The notes under the pieces were generated by a model, which was not told the DNA's origin, searched no databases, and was given only the letters and a program-made list of their open reading frames with translations. Source: Larimichthys crocea (lineage: Eukaryota > Chordata > Actinopteri > Sciaenidae). Taken from it: 64,000 nt of DNA. Made by a program: the position numbers and the translations under genes. How positions within the stretch are numbered: the stretch's first letter is position 1; every line of letters begins with the position of its first letter. The DNA lies in the NCBI RefSeq assembly GCF_000972845.2, contig NC_040021.1, positions 11,126,908-11,190,907 on the forward strand, written 5' to 3'. Positions 1 through 11,800 of the stretch are shown piece by piece.

Positions 1-100
1 CATCCACTGACCTAGTCCTACAAGCTACAGACACACTTCCGTCGTTTTTTGGATCACTCAACAAAAGTAAGCAGACAGTTCGGTTCCTCCCAACACTTAC

Positions 101-3100
101 CTCTTCATAGTTTTTGCTCCACACCGTGTTCATACCAGATTGAACAAACTGGTCAGGCACTCTTCGCAGACCCTGATTAAAAAAAGGAGGGAGACTTTAG
201 CAGCATATGTACTAACCGCTTATATTGCATGTAAAGAAGCCAGCTGGGGGTTTGTTAACATACCCTTACCCATGGGTGGACTTGGCTCTCGAAGCACACC
301 TCAAACATGTCAATAGTCAGCGGTGGTGAATGCAAAACTTTCCTTTTCATTGCACTTCCCTTGGAGTAAAGAGTGTTGAAGGGAGGACGTGATCTATAAA
401 ATATAAAAATGAACAATGAATGAATGAGTAACTGTAATTCTGAATTGCTGAATCCGCTGGGGTTTCAAACTGTGGTAAGGGTATCACTGGATGGCTCTCT
501 CTAGGGGTACGTAGATGAATCTCAGAAATATAAAAAAGACAGATTCATAAAAAAAATAATTATTATAATAATAAGCAAAATAATATATTTTTTTAATTTT
601 AAATATCTAAATGTGAACAGTTACACTAAGATGTCCTTGTTGCACTGTACCTTGAGTGTTTCCCATTTGCTAGTCGCTTGGATAAAAGCATCAGATAAAT
701 GACTAAATATAAATGTAATGTACGTAAAAGAAGAGGTAAAATGAACATTCAAAACTCGTGGCTTCCAAATGATGGGCCCATTCAAGAAATAATCCTATTA
801 AATACCCTGGCTGTGAAGTGTGCCGTGCGGCTGTAATGTTTAAACGACCATGAATGTTTGGATAGCGGAAGATTTCTGGAGGTTTGAGAAACACGGCTTA
901 ATCTATTCAGCGTTTATTCAATACGCTCTCGCTGCTTCGAGCATCTCAAACGTGAGGATTTTGCTGATGTTAAACGGAAAGGTAAGGTGACGTTAAACAT
1001 AAAAACAGGGACATTAAATGAGGCAGGGGTGTAGGAGTTAGCGGATCTGGCGTGCACTGCTGATTGCGACCCTATTGCCTACTCTCTGCTTCATAGAGTG
1101 AAGAAATGGCTGAGAAATTATGTGGAAACATGAGAAAGGCAGGGTTTAGTTGCAGATAGATTGGATGGATGGATAGAGAGATACTTTATTAATCCCGAAG
1201 GAAATTCAAGCAGCCAGTAGAGCATGTGTTACGATTTTCAATGTGTGGAAACTGGAGAAAACAATGAAATTTTGTTTGGGGTTCACGCCTCGCACTCTCT
1301 CCTACTGAAACCCTGGAAAACAGAATCACGAGTCAGTGAGCGAAAGAGCAAACCGCCATCTTCTCATCTAAAGTCTGTCTCCTTATTATAATACCCAAAT
1401 GCATAGCATAATACAAATGAGATGAAATCTAAATGTAATTAATGTGCAGATGGAACATTTGCAGCAAAAGTAAACATCTGAAATAGGATTTAAATGTAGG
1501 ATAGGATGATTAATTATGTCAATAAAACCCAAACAGTTACATGCAGCACCAACAGACTGCATTAAAGTTAGTTTTTCTTTTTTTATGTTTATTTCAATTT
1601 ATGCAGTAATGGCACTACTCTTGCAATAATATTATGTTTGCATCAGGGTCACATTCGTTGCAATATTTCTTTACACGATGGTCACTTTACATTACAGACT
1701 CGTTTTATACATCGATGCCACTTTTAGCCTCAGTACTTGTCTGTTGAAGGTTGATTGTTTTTTCGTGTTTATTGTGTAGGTATAGATATTGCTTGTTTAT
1801 TGTGAGGTTAAGATATGTCTGTCTGTTTATTGTGTTTTTGTTACCTGTTCTACTTTGGTCTAATTCGTAGTGTAGCTACACTTCCGCTGCTGCTGTTAAC
1901 AATAAATTTTCCCGTGGTGGGATGAATAAAGTAAATCTAATCTAAATATAAACAGCTGTTTAATAGCAGCAAAACTCTCATTGCGTTTTTGTTTATGTGG
2001 CATCTGTTTAGAACAGGGAGACTGTTTCATTAATGTAGTAAGGATACTATTATTTATTTATTATGCATGAAGGCAGTCTTAAACTTAAAAACATCAATAC
2101 AGCTGTCTTTGCATGAGCAAACGTCATATGCAGCATCTTCTACACAAACTTCCACAGAAATAGATTAGATTTAATATATAAACACGAATCCATATGTTAA
2201 AATTAATTTAATGTGCAGATGAAACAGTTGCAGCAAAAATAAACATTTGCATAGGATATAAATATATGATAGGATTATGAAATTATGTCATAAAAACCCA
2301 ACATTAAATGCACCTCAAAAAGACTGGCATAAAGTTAATGTGACACACGACAAGATTAATAAACAGCGGTTTAACAGCTGCATATGACAGCTGTTAAACC
2401 ATGGAGACCGTTTCCATCATAATTATTAGGATCTATATTATTTTATTATTATTTAGGACATCCTACCGAAGCCGGTGTGTGGGTTTATTAAAGGCATCTT
2501 AGGTACAAACCAGCCTAATAATGACTGGGATATAATGGCTAATGTGCGAATGTAGCTTGTGGCTGCCAGTAAGACTGCCGTGTACAGCAAGCAGAGCCGC
2601 TGACACAACGGGGTCACTCCACACGCAGTGTAAACACATTAAGTGTGACACAAACAACCAAAGCTGTTGATACGCTGGTGTGTTTATAAAGGTTTGGAAT
2701 AATTTGTGTCAAAAACGCAGAATATTAGCACTGACGTTAGTTAGCCTGAGCTAACTAACCAGGAAGACGAGTTTTTGTTTGGTGAGGCCTAGTTAGCCAC
2801 GAGGCTACACATTTGGAACACAATATAAAAAGCCCCGAGCTTCAAAAGTCAAGATCTTTTAACTCAAGCTGTGGATTTCCATTTAAACACCCAGCGTGCT
2901 CGATATAAAATGGAAGACGCTTTCGGCCTCAACTCAAGCTGGCGCATTAGCAGCAGCTAGCGCTAGCTCTGCGCCACCTTCAGGTTCGTTGTTGGTGTTT
3001 AGCCTGCTCGCCTATAGCGGACTCTCCCGTGACAGAAAAAAAAAAAAAAAAAAAGAAAAGGACGTCTTTGTGGATCTCCTCCCGTAAAACACGTTATCGA

Positions 3101-3179
3101 GTTGACGCGGTAAAAAGAAGAAATGGAAAAGACGGATTCAAAGAGAACCGGTAACAGCAGTAGCGCAGCGATGAGCCAT
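101..3179 (-). pseudogene. tmed10: tmed10 copy A, partial and frameshifted (likely assembly artefact)
   Basis: Three exons can be aligned to the intact copy at 25687-30969: exon 3 at 101-172, exon 2 at 270-393 and exon 1 at 2978-3179. Exons 4 and 5 would lie left of the window. All three exons have lengths that break the frame: 72, 124 and 202 bp against 74, 121 and 177 bp in the intact copy. Exon 1 carries an extra A-rich tract of about 25 bp, with an uninterrupted A run at 3036-3054, in the middle of the GOLD-domain coding region. Splice-site dinucleotides are still present. The damage is as frequent in introns as in exons, so this is probably a noisy copy of the functional gene and not a decaying paralog. 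Confidence 0.8.
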
Positions 3180-3427
3180 GGCTACAACTCAAACCCCAAA
3201 CGACCAAACCACCCGTGCCAGCCTACCAGATTAACACCGATTCCAGTCAACAGCCGGCTTAACTGAGCTCAGCGCCGCGCTTTCCCTGGAGGCCGAACTA
3301 CAACTCCCATCTTGGGAACTTTACCTCCATGCGGCTATGCTGATTCAACCTGTGCGTTTGTGTTGAGTGTGCATGGGCCGGATGAACCTGTTTGGTGGAA
3401 GTTGTCTTTGCACTGAAAGATTAAGAG

Positions 3428-3875
3428 CAGTGGTTTCTAACCTTGTTGGAGGTACCGAACACACCAGTTTCATATGCTCATCACCGAACCCTTCTTTAGT
3501 AAAAAATAAATATGTTGTTTTTTTTTACTGGTGCACAAAATGAACGTGCATTAACATCACTTGTTCAAAGAACAAAACCAACACAGTGCATGACTCACAA
3601 ACAACTTACCTCAGTGGGACTTCGGTCTGTTGCCTTTGAGAGACCAGTTCAGATAGGCGTGGCGTCCACCTTGGCAAGTGCCAGTCCTCAGTCATTTTCA
3701 CAGCAAGTCTGTTCCTTTCTTATTTTTATGTCCAGCATCCGCGAAAATGATTGCTCACAAAAGATATGTTGTAACAAATGGTATAAAAAATTCCAGGGGC
3801 GGAGGCTCCACCGACCCCTGAGACCGACGCACCGCACCCTAGGGTTCAATCGAACCCCAGGTTAAGGAACCACTG
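3428..3875 (-). mobile_element. hAT element remnant, copy A
   Basis: Noisy copy of the hAT element described at 31222-31671. The terminal CAGTGG and the inverted CCACTG ends are recognisable, as is the relict of the transposase C-terminus on the minus strand. It sits a few hundred bases upstream of the tmed10 start codon in all three copies. Confidence 0.7.
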
Positions 3876-4184
3876 GATTTAGAGCCCGTGGTAAAAAAAA
3901 AGTCAGAGGGTACTGAGGGTCAAGGGTTTGGATCATACAAGTGTGTTTCACTGTTTTTGCATGTCTTGTGTGGTTTTGCTGTGGGTGGCAGGGAGAGAGA
4001 GCAGGAGTTCAAGGACAGGAGGAGACAAGGACATATGAGAAACAGGCCTGAGAAGGTCATTTGATACATAATGTTCATTTATTGAGCAGACGCATCAGTG
4101 AGGGAGGCCATGTAAAAAATGTAATAAGAACCAACTGATAAGGCCTCTCAGGGACCTTTTCCTGTAACCTCTCTTGTGTGTTCA

Positions 4185-4194
4185 NNNNNNNNNN
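4185..4194. other. Assembly gap of 10 N
   Basis: Ten N bases end copy A at the same homologous position as the N run at 18913-18922, right after TCTCTTGTGTGTTCA. Copy C reads straight through this point at about 31984. Confidence 1.
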
Positions 4195-5080
4195 CCCAAG
4201 AAAAAAATACTTGGGACTTGAAGGTTAAGACTTGAGACTTGCACATGTATGACTTGGTCCCATGTCTGGTAATAGAAGTGTGACAATATGTTTTGGTCGA
4301 ATCAAGCGGATAAACGACCTTCACAACACATGACACTACATTTGTAAATAGCACGAATTACATCTTAGGGACCATACTACAAACGCTGGATGATAATTAA
4401 AAGACTATTTCTCTTACCGCTCATGGAGTTCAAGAGTACCGATCTGCAGGCAAGGTGGCCGACAAGAGCGCCGCCATATATCCAATCCATACCGGAAGTC
4501 CAAAGCGGCAGTAGTTTCAAAATAAAACAAAAACAAAAAAAAGCTTAAAAACATGCACGTTTACACCACAGACTGTATAGTTTACACATAACACAATCCC
4601 GTGCATTTTGTGCAGTTACATGTTTATCCTAACATATAATTGACTGGTCCCGCCTGCCGCCTATATCCAATCCATACCGGAAGTCTCAAGCGGAAGTCAG
4701 TTAATCGCCGAGCTAAAACCAAAATAAAAGCTCTGAAAACACGTACGTTTACACCATGGACTGTCTGCGTTACACAACATAACTATATGCATTTTGTGAC
4801 GTTACATGTTTATCATAACAGTATAATTGACTTACAACGTTAACGTTTGTTAACGTTATTGTTATTGTTTCCATTGATTGATTATTTCTTTCCATATTAA
4901 ACTTTTTCTTTCTGCTTTTGATCATTTTACTTTCATTTCCACCTCCTCTTTCTTTGCTGCCTCCTTTGCCATTTGATCTGCTTTTTCATTCCCCTGTATC
5001 CCTTAGACTGCAGATGGGTGCCTCTCCTCTTTTTCCACCTTCATCACAGCAGCTGCAGTTTCATTTTGCCGCCACTAGAA
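4195..5080. other. Non-coding stretch with an ACTTG-rich remnant and a local duplication
   Basis: No convincing gene was seen. Bases 4200-4260 contain an ACTTG/GACTTG-rich tract typical of degenerate fish minisatellites. Bases 4470-4645 and 4656-4832 are diverged direct repeats of each other. On the minus strand 4418-4477 reads ATGGCGGCGC and ends at a GGTAAGAG donor-like site, but the frame opened by that ATG stops after 15 codons. It can at most be a 5' UTR exon, and this is weak. Confidence 0.5.
4470..4832. repeat. Diverged tandem duplication, about 175 bp units
   Basis: Unit 1 (4470-4645) and unit 2 (4656-4832) share the motifs ATATCCAATCCATACCGGAAG, ACGTTTACACCA, GCATTTTGTG and GTTACATGTTTATC in the same order. 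They differ by substitutions and A-rich indels. This is a real older duplication inside the clean single-copy sequence. Confidence 0.75.
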
Positions 5081-5089
5081 GCCGCGTGG

Positions 5090-5097
5090 TGACGTCA
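5090..5097 (+). promoter_or_regulatory. CRE/ATF site of the 7SL promoter
   Basis: The palindrome TGACGTCA lies 43-50 bp upstream of the first base of the 7SL RNA gene. The human 7SL gene is known to need an upstream ATF/CRE element at about this distance in addition to its internal pol III elements. Assignment as the 7SL promoter element is by position and sequence. Confidence 0.8.
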
Positions 5098-5139
5098 CTT
5101 GAGTCGATGTTAAAAGTCCTATGCGCTCGTGTCTTCCTC

Positions 5140-5438
5140 GCCGGGTGCGGTGGCGCGCGCCTGTAATCCAAGCTACTGGGAGGCTGAGGCTGGCGGACCG
5201 TTTGAGCTCAGGAGCTCTGAGCTGCAGTGGACTATGCCGATCGGGTGTCCGCACTAAGTTCGGTATCGATATGGTGCTCCTGGGGGAGCCCGGGACCACC
5301 AGGTCGTCTAAGGAGGGGTGCACCGGCCCAGGTCGGAAACGGAGCAGGTCAAAGCCCCCGTGCCGCTCAGTAGTGGGATCGCGCCTGTGAATAGACACTG
5401 TAGTGCAGCCTGAGTAATACAGCGGGACTCAGTCTTTT
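5140..5438 (+). ncRNA. 7SL RNA (signal recognition particle RNA)
   Basis: This encodes the RNA scaffold of the signal recognition particle, which pauses translation of secretory proteins and docks ribosomes at the ER. The sequence starts GCCGGGTGCGGTGGCGCGCG, continues with the Alu-domain stretch CTACTGGGAGGCTGAGGCTG, then the S-domain motifs CGATCGGGTGTCCGCACTAA, ACCACCAGGT, GGAGGGG and CCCAGGTCGGAAACGGAGCA. It closes with GGGATCGCGCCTGTGAATAG and ends in a TTTT pol III terminator at 5435-5438. Length is close to the 300 nt of human 7SL. Both Alu-domain strands and the full S domain are present, and a CRE lies at about -50, so this looks like a functional gene and not a SINE or pseudogene. 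Short ORFs across it are not real. Confidence 0.93.
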
Positions 5439-5814
5439 CATACTCAGCGTGGAGACACTGTCACAACGCTCCACACGGAGCTTCAGCGCTGCTTCTTCAT
5501 CTTCTTAACCCGTGAAAAACACTCACAAACCGGCCAACTCTGCTGCTTCCACACCGCCTCCACCTGGAGGACACCTGCAACTACATCAGCAGCACTGAAC
5601 GCTGACGTCCTAAAAAACTACAAACATGAAACGGCTTCCTGTTGTCAGAAACACACTTTTCCATTCAGTTTTATCAGTTTTTGGAAATTGTAACTAAATT
5701 ACATTCCTTATCACACCTACAGTGAAGAGCACACATGCATCTACACCACAACCATGTTGGAAACACTGTGGGCAATAAATGTGGTCCAGTCTCATGTATT
5801 TAGGTTGTTGCTCT
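5439..5814. other. Non-coding spacer downstream of 7SL
   Basis: No gene recognised. A short imperfect inverted repeat (GTGGAG then CTCCAC) lies near 5450-5480. Confidence 0.4.
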
Positions 5815-6173
5815 TGAATTACAGTTTATAGTTAGTTAATGATTTGCTGCTGGTGCTCTCTATCTCTATCACAGGTTCCACTGCTACTGTAATAATTTTA
5901 TCATTCATTGTAATTGTACAATATGTTTGTGTTGATTTGACATCTATTGCATGTCTGTCCGTCCTGGGAGAGGGATCCCTCCTCTGTGGCTCTCCTGAGG
6001 TTTCTTCCACATTTTTTTCCGTTAAAGGTTTTTTTGTGGGCAAGTTTTTCCTCACTCGAACCGAGGGTCTAAGGACAGAGGGTGTCACTCCCTGTACAGA
6101 TTGTAAAGCCCTCCGAGGCAAATGTACTTTGTGACTTTAGGTTATTAAAATAAAATCTGTTCTGAATCTGAAT
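5815..6173 (+). repeat. Teleost-wide interspersed repeat (probable non-LTR 3' end)
   Basis: It contains the very common fish sequence GTCCTGGGAGAGGGATCCCT, then TGAGGTTTCTTCCACATTTT, TTTTTCCTCACTCGAACCGA and GGGTCTAAGGACAGAGGGTG, ending in an ATTAAAATAAAATCTGTTCTG tail. I recognise this as a high-copy teleost repeat but cannot assign the family name with certainty. Confidence 0.75.
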
Positions 6174-6436
6174 TGTAGTTTTAGGGAGGTGTTCATGTGA
6201 CTGTTGTTAAGAGTACGGGCTATGAAATACCTAAATCAATTGTGGTATTGTATTTATACAAAAAGGAGATGTATACCTTCAAATTTATGTTGGCAGCCTG
6301 ACTTTTTTCTCGCTGGATTTTTCTTTTATCATCTTTTCTTTTGTGTATATGTTGGGTTGTGTTCGTATGTGTTTATTTATAATTGTTTTAAAGTTTCAGG
6401 AAAACTCCCCAAAGACATTGACATAAATCATTTTAA

Positions 6437-6446
6437 TTTATTTATT
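6437..6446 (-). promoter_or_regulatory. eif2b2: eif2b2 polyadenylation signals
   Basis: Two overlapping TTTATT motifs on the plus strand read AATAAA on the gene strand, 17-28 bp past the eif2b2 stop codon. If used, they give a very short 3' UTR. Confidence 0.55.
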
Positions 6447-6462
6447 TCTTTAATTACACTGC

Positions 6463-8871
6463 TTAAAGTTCATGATCTTCTGGGTGGTAAAGCTCGCTCA
6501 TCAGTCGGTAGATGTATGACGGTGCGTGTCCTCCGATGTTGGAGATGAACAGGGTGATGAGCTCAGGTGGGACATAGTCAAACACCGGACAGTGCACGTT
6601 CACCTTTGAGAGAATCTCACCTGTAATATAAAATGGTAAATATTATATTCAACTTCATCATTGATTTTAAAGGCTTTACAAGCTGATGTTCAAAGGTAAG
6701 CTACCTTCAGTGAAAGGAAGAACCTCATGTGGAGAGACAAACTTATGGAAGGTGTCTTCTTCATTTGGGAACTAAAGACACACAAAAAAAAGTTTAATTA
6801 TCATTCGTTTTCTGCAAAAATTACAGAAATCTGCAGCCAAGAGCGTCTTCTTACCTGAGGCGAGAGCTTGAACATAGGAGCACAAACAATCAGAGGCGTT
6901 GAGTGGTGCTTGGCTGCAAGAGCTAAAGTGTGCGTCCCATTGACGGCCCTCAGCCCTCCGTTAGCCAGAACTGTCTGTGTACCGATGATGACCTGAGGAA
7001 AGAGAGATCACCACTCAGGTTGACCCACGTGCTCTGACATGACCGTTTCAAAGTCGTCTGCGGTTTTAAATACCTTGTTAACACGAGACATGACTGCAAA
7101 TATGGCAGCGTCTGTGATCACGGTTGTTTCTATGTCAGCTTTAGAGAGATTGGTCGCCATTTCATGTCCCTGGGTGGGAGGTGAACAAAAGAAGATGAAT
7201 CTTTTTGTTTTCCTGCGAGAACATATCACTTCTTGTATCTCTGGTGTGTTTGAGGTACCTGGCAGAAGGGAGCGCACTCTGCCACGATGACGTGGAACTT
7301 GCGCTTGCGTCTTGCGTCTTTGAGGAAGGCCTCGACGGTGCGAGAGCGGCCGATAGTCATGATGACCTCATTCGAGTGAATGTGCTCCAGAGCCTGCATG
7401 GATATGTTGTCGGTTGTTCCCTCTGGAAAAAAGGAAAACAGATGAAGGGATAAAAACTAAGAATAAACATTTGATCCACCTGCTTGTTAAAAAGAACAGA
7501 AACATACCCAGCTCGGTCAGCAACTCATTGATGGCTTCGATGACGTTCGCTTTGAGGGCGGCGAAATGCTGTCTAAAGTTCTCCTCACTGAGTCCTCCAG
7601 AGGTCAGCAGCTTGTGGAGAGATTCTTGCTGGTCTGCCTCTTCACTGCTACCCCGAGATCTGCACAAAACAACAGAGCAAACAAGCTCACACAAGATGGA
7701 CTGGCCTCCTGTGTGTAATAAACTCAAATCAACATTCATAATACACACACTCCATGAGAGCGTGGTATACTCAGTGACTTTAGTGAGTCCGTTTAGTCCC
7801 TGAGGGTCCCTCCTCACCTGGCATATTCCTCTCTGATGATCTTCAGCACTCGTCTGATCATGTTACCAACCGTAGTCTCTGACGGCTGGGCGGCAGTCAT
7901 CCTCCTCCCCTCTTTCCGGATTATTTCCATCAGATCGCCTGAAAAACGGAAAACAAACGTTTATCTGCAAACATGAACTGGATCCACTATTCTTACAGTT
8001 TTAATCACATTCCCAACAAGCAAAAATCGAAATGATTATTTCCTATCCATACATTATATTTTCAACCTTGCAGATTACTCCAAATTACTTTTAATTAGCA
8101 ACGAAGAAACATTTTATGAACTGGCGACTTGTCAGCTGGGATACGCTCCAGCCCCATCTAGTGAGGATAAACATTTTATGCTACCCTGTATCCTCATGGA
8201 CTTACTTATAGCTATTCACCTCTGTATGTATATTTTACTATGTACGCTACACTGCAATAAAATAACTTTTACTACTATTTACAACGTTACACTATATTTG
8301 GGATGAATAAAGCTCTATTTTGTCTCATACAGAGAAGAAAACACCAACTGTATCTCCAAAATTCATGAATAATTTAATTAAGTACAGTAACAGCATGAGA
8401 CACAGTAAACATACATTAGATTAAACCTATAAAAATAACTTGCACGTTTAATTAAACCTGTGAAAAGATACAAATAATCTAAAATAGAAAAATTTTATAG
8501 AAATAAGAAAGTAAATGTAGATATTATTATTATTAAACTATGGCTATGTCTGACAGCTGCTGGTGTTTTGACGCTGTTCATCTTCAGTGACAGCGTTTCA
8601 TATAACTATCTGACTGCTTAATGTCAATCTTTCATAATAACTATCTGATCGCTTTAATGCTGAATCAAACTGTAAATGTCGGTGAAGCTCAGCATGACGC
8701 ACCGGCGCTGTTCCACCGAGCCTGGGCTGTGATCCTGCGGAGCAGGGCTGTCGTTTCTCGGGCTGTCTCCGCAGAGCCCGCAGCGGTCCCGTCCCGCTCC
8801 CTCCACGCTTCAGGTCGGACAGAAACGCTTCAATCCTCTCCGTCAGGTCTGTTTCTTTGTCTGGGCCGCAT
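6463..8871 (-). CDS. eif2b2: Translation initiation factor eIF2B subunit beta (exons 8 to 1; local exon 1 damaged)
   Basis: This is the beta subunit of the eIF2B decamer, the guanine nucleotide exchange factor that recycles eIF2-GDP. Exons on the minus strand: 8 at 6463-6620, 7 at 6705-6771, 6 at 6855-6992, 5 at 7074-7169, 4 at 7259-7422, 3 at 7508-7659, 2 at 7818-7938, all with GT-AG borders. Recognisable segments are [112 protein letters not shown], and the C-terminus [18 protein letters not shown]. Exon count equals the human gene. The exon 1 next to it (8703-8871) is frameshifted. With the intact exon 1 at 21372-21543 the CDS is 1068 nt, or 355 aa, against 351 aa in human. So the gene is functional but split by the assembly. 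Confidence 0.93.
7939..8702 (-). other. eif2b2: eif2b2 intron 1; junction between clean and noisy sequence
   Basis: No gene content. Exon 2 on the left is error-free while exon 1 on the right carries indels, so the switch from clean to noisy sequence falls inside this intron. Two similar segments (ATAACTATCTGA around 8601 and 8638) suggest a local stutter or join near 8600-8660. Confidence 0.55.
8703..8871 (-). pseudogene. eif2b2: eif2b2 exon 1, noisy copy
   Basis: It is collinear with the intact exon 1 at 21372-21543 but three bases shorter. Two bases are lost just after the ATG and one G from a G run further on. Translation from the ATG stops after 13 codons; the later deletion restores the frame. 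The donor GT is preserved. This pattern fits read error. Confidence 0.85.
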
Positions 8872-11800
8872 AGCTGCTGTAAAAACCCGCTGGCTGTCAG
8901 AGTTTAACTCTGCTACCATGAAGATGTGTTGACAGGGAAGTACTTCAGGAGTGCATCCGGGGGACTGTGACTGCGCTCCCGTTTGATTGGTGGACCGAGT
9001 ATTGCATCAAGTTCGGTTAGTAACAAGTAACGGTGATATTTGTAGTTTTTTATAGCTGTATATTTAATTTGGACTACAGAATGTGCTTTGTTTTGGAAAG
9101 ACTCCAAAAAACTGGTTAACCTTATAATAATAAGATGTGCCACCCCTGACTTACAATAATGTGACATTTGGTTTCAATGGAGACAGAAAACTAGAATAAA
9201 CATAAAATTTGGTTATACACGGCAAATACTTCTACACAATGTAATTTTCAAAAATACCCCACGTTTTCTGCACCTTTGATTCTTTAAATCTATGAAAATA
9301 AAACAAAAGCCCTATTGCTGTATGACAGTTTATCAACTTTTACTTTGGATTGATCCCCTATAAGATTTTCTTTCTTTCTTTCTTTCCATTGCTTTACTTT
9401 ATATTGTTGTTCTGTTTATACCCTGTTCTTCTTGAATGTAAGAAATGCTACGGTCAGTTCTGAAAGCAACAACTTTTGTAATTGATATGATATGCTTATG
9501 TATGGTATTTGCAATAAGTTTTTTTAAAAAGGAACAGTGATAGTTGTAGTTTTGTAGTTGGTGTGACTTTCATTTGTCTGGTATCTTACAATAAAAACAC
9601 AGTGTTAGACAGATTCTGTGTACCGCGTCAGAACCTGCCCCCCTGTCTTAGCTGCCTGGAATCGCCTGAAAATCATTAATTTTGAAAGTGAATTAACTGA
9701 AGGTCCAGTGTGTAGAATAGAATAGTTTCTAAAGATGGAAACTCGTCGGGCGAACAACTGTTTAGGGCCAAGTCCACGGCTTTGCCTCACCTGTTTGTTG
9801 AAAAAAATGTTCTTTCTTTCTGTTTAAAAAGTTCCTCTTGGTGACATTTCAAACCCTCCCATGGGCAGTTGGATGTATCCGTCGCTGCCATAATGTACCT
9901 GTATGAAATATGTAGTATCAAACTAATTTCACTACTGGGTGAATTTGCAGCCTTGGAGTATACATATCTACTGTACTGCTTTTCAAACCCAGGACAACAC
10001 TGACTTTCCATTGGTGGTTGTGCAAGGTCTGAGTAGAGGTTTGAGTCTAGTGGAACACTTACTGTAAATGTTGTAATAGGCCTGGGGTCTGTGATCAGAG
10101 GTAAGTTCATCATACGTAGGATTTAGTAGTATGATGAAACAGTCGGTGCAGCTGTGATGTAACTGTGAGTCTCATTGGTGATCAAACTTCTTCAATCAAA
10201 TCACTTCATGGTCTGTCAAACGATTTCAGCTGGTGCATTGGAAGAGAATAGACAGTTTCTCCTTTATAGTCACTTACAGTGGATTTTATTTCAGCCTGGG
10301 TGATAATTGCATGTGTCAAGTATTCCTGAGGGCTGACCCAGAGACAAAAATCTAAATTTAAATGAATGAGAAAGCACACACAGTATAGGTAACACGTCTC
10401 TTGTATGTTCAGATTATGGATTTTATTTGAAAAGAACATATGAAAACTTTCTGTTTGGAGCTTTGACGACTTAGGAGAGCCTTAATAGCTCATGTACTGC
10501 AGCACGTGAAAGGCTCTTATTTCCTGTTTGGGAGGGAGTGGCTTAATTTTTGATGACATCCAGCTCTTGTTTCTGTGTCGTTGAATGCACTTACTGGAAG
10601 TTGCCCTGGATATGAAATGGATATCAAATAATGTAATGATCCCATCGGTCTTTAACGTACCAAGGAGATAAACAGATGTGATCGTGTGACCAGTGACACC
10701 AAATCAGGCAAAAGTTGATCTTCATAATTTAATTGTTCATTTAGCTGACGCCTTTATCCAGAGGACTTACAAAAACGGGAAAACATACAAGTAGATTGTG
10801 ACTGTACACGTTAGTGCAGCAATAAGAACTACTCGCAAGAGTCAACCAACAGCTCTAGGAAGGGAATAGATCATGAAAATGTAGAAAGTAACTGCAGCGC
10901 GATATTTCATTGGTCACTAGTGACCAGCAGAGCGTCTGCTTTTGAGTGATTTAAATGTTAGAAAATGTGTAAATATTTTGAATATTTGTTGTCCCTTACT
11001 TTAATCTTCAGCTGAGGTTGCCATTTTCCAGTACTGTGATATACAGTATTCAAGTAAAAAAGTCTTTCAGACCCTGTACATTAGTAAAGCAATTTAGTCA
11101 GGAGAAAGAACCGCTACAGGAAATAATTCCTGCACATCATCTGTTTGCACAAAGTTACTGTACAGAGTTCATGTATATTTCTTTTGTATATTAACTGTGG
11201 TTCAGGAGTTGGAGCGGGTCGTCCACTACCCGGATGATCGGCGGTTTGACCCCGGCTCCTAGTCTGCATGTTGAAGTTGAAGTCCTTGGGCAAGATACTG
11301 AACCCCAAATTGAACCCCAATATATGAATGTGTGTGTGTGAATAGAGATGTAGCGTAAAATTTGAAAAAATAAAATTTCCAATTTTTTAAATACGTGTAG
11401 TCACTTTAAAACGTACTACCTCACACTTTGTATAAGTGGTAGGCTGTTTTGTGTTACAAGTACCTGCAGTAATGTACACCAGAATTTCCTTCGGGGGATC
11501 AATAAACTGTCTGCATCACATTTGGATGTACACATAGACCACAACTAACTAATGAATCCATCCAATATTTTATTGAATAAAGCCCAACACAAATTTACAA
11601 AATTTATCAGTCAACATAAAAAATTGAGTGCGTCTATGCGCATGTTCATTGTTAAAAATGTATCCATGACAGATGCCTCAATTAAACCCTGCCAAAAAAA
11701 ACAATCCAAATATTTGCAGCCACCCACATTCACATGTAACCCAAGCTCGTTAAGTATTCTAAAAAGGAAAAGAAGCACGCTGGAGTGATCTGCGAGTACT

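Larger units (their letters stand above)
1..4184. repeat. Duplicated block, copy A of the tmed10 locus (noisy)
   Basis: This block is collinear with 14822-18912 (copy B) and 27741-31984 (copy C). It covers tmed10 exons 3, 2 and 1, intron 1 and the 5' flank with a hAT element. It differs from copy C by frequent one- or two-base insertions and deletions, spread over exons and introns alike, which fits uncorrected long-read error better than evolution. It ends at a 10-N gap. Copies A and B share differences from C, for example lack of a roughly 65-70 bp segment present in C near 28523-28590, so they probably represent the other haplotype. Confidence 0.85.

Noticed and set aside
5075..5398. Open reading frames on both strands over 5075-5398
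   Set aside because: They lie inside the 7SL RNA gene and show no protein family similarity.
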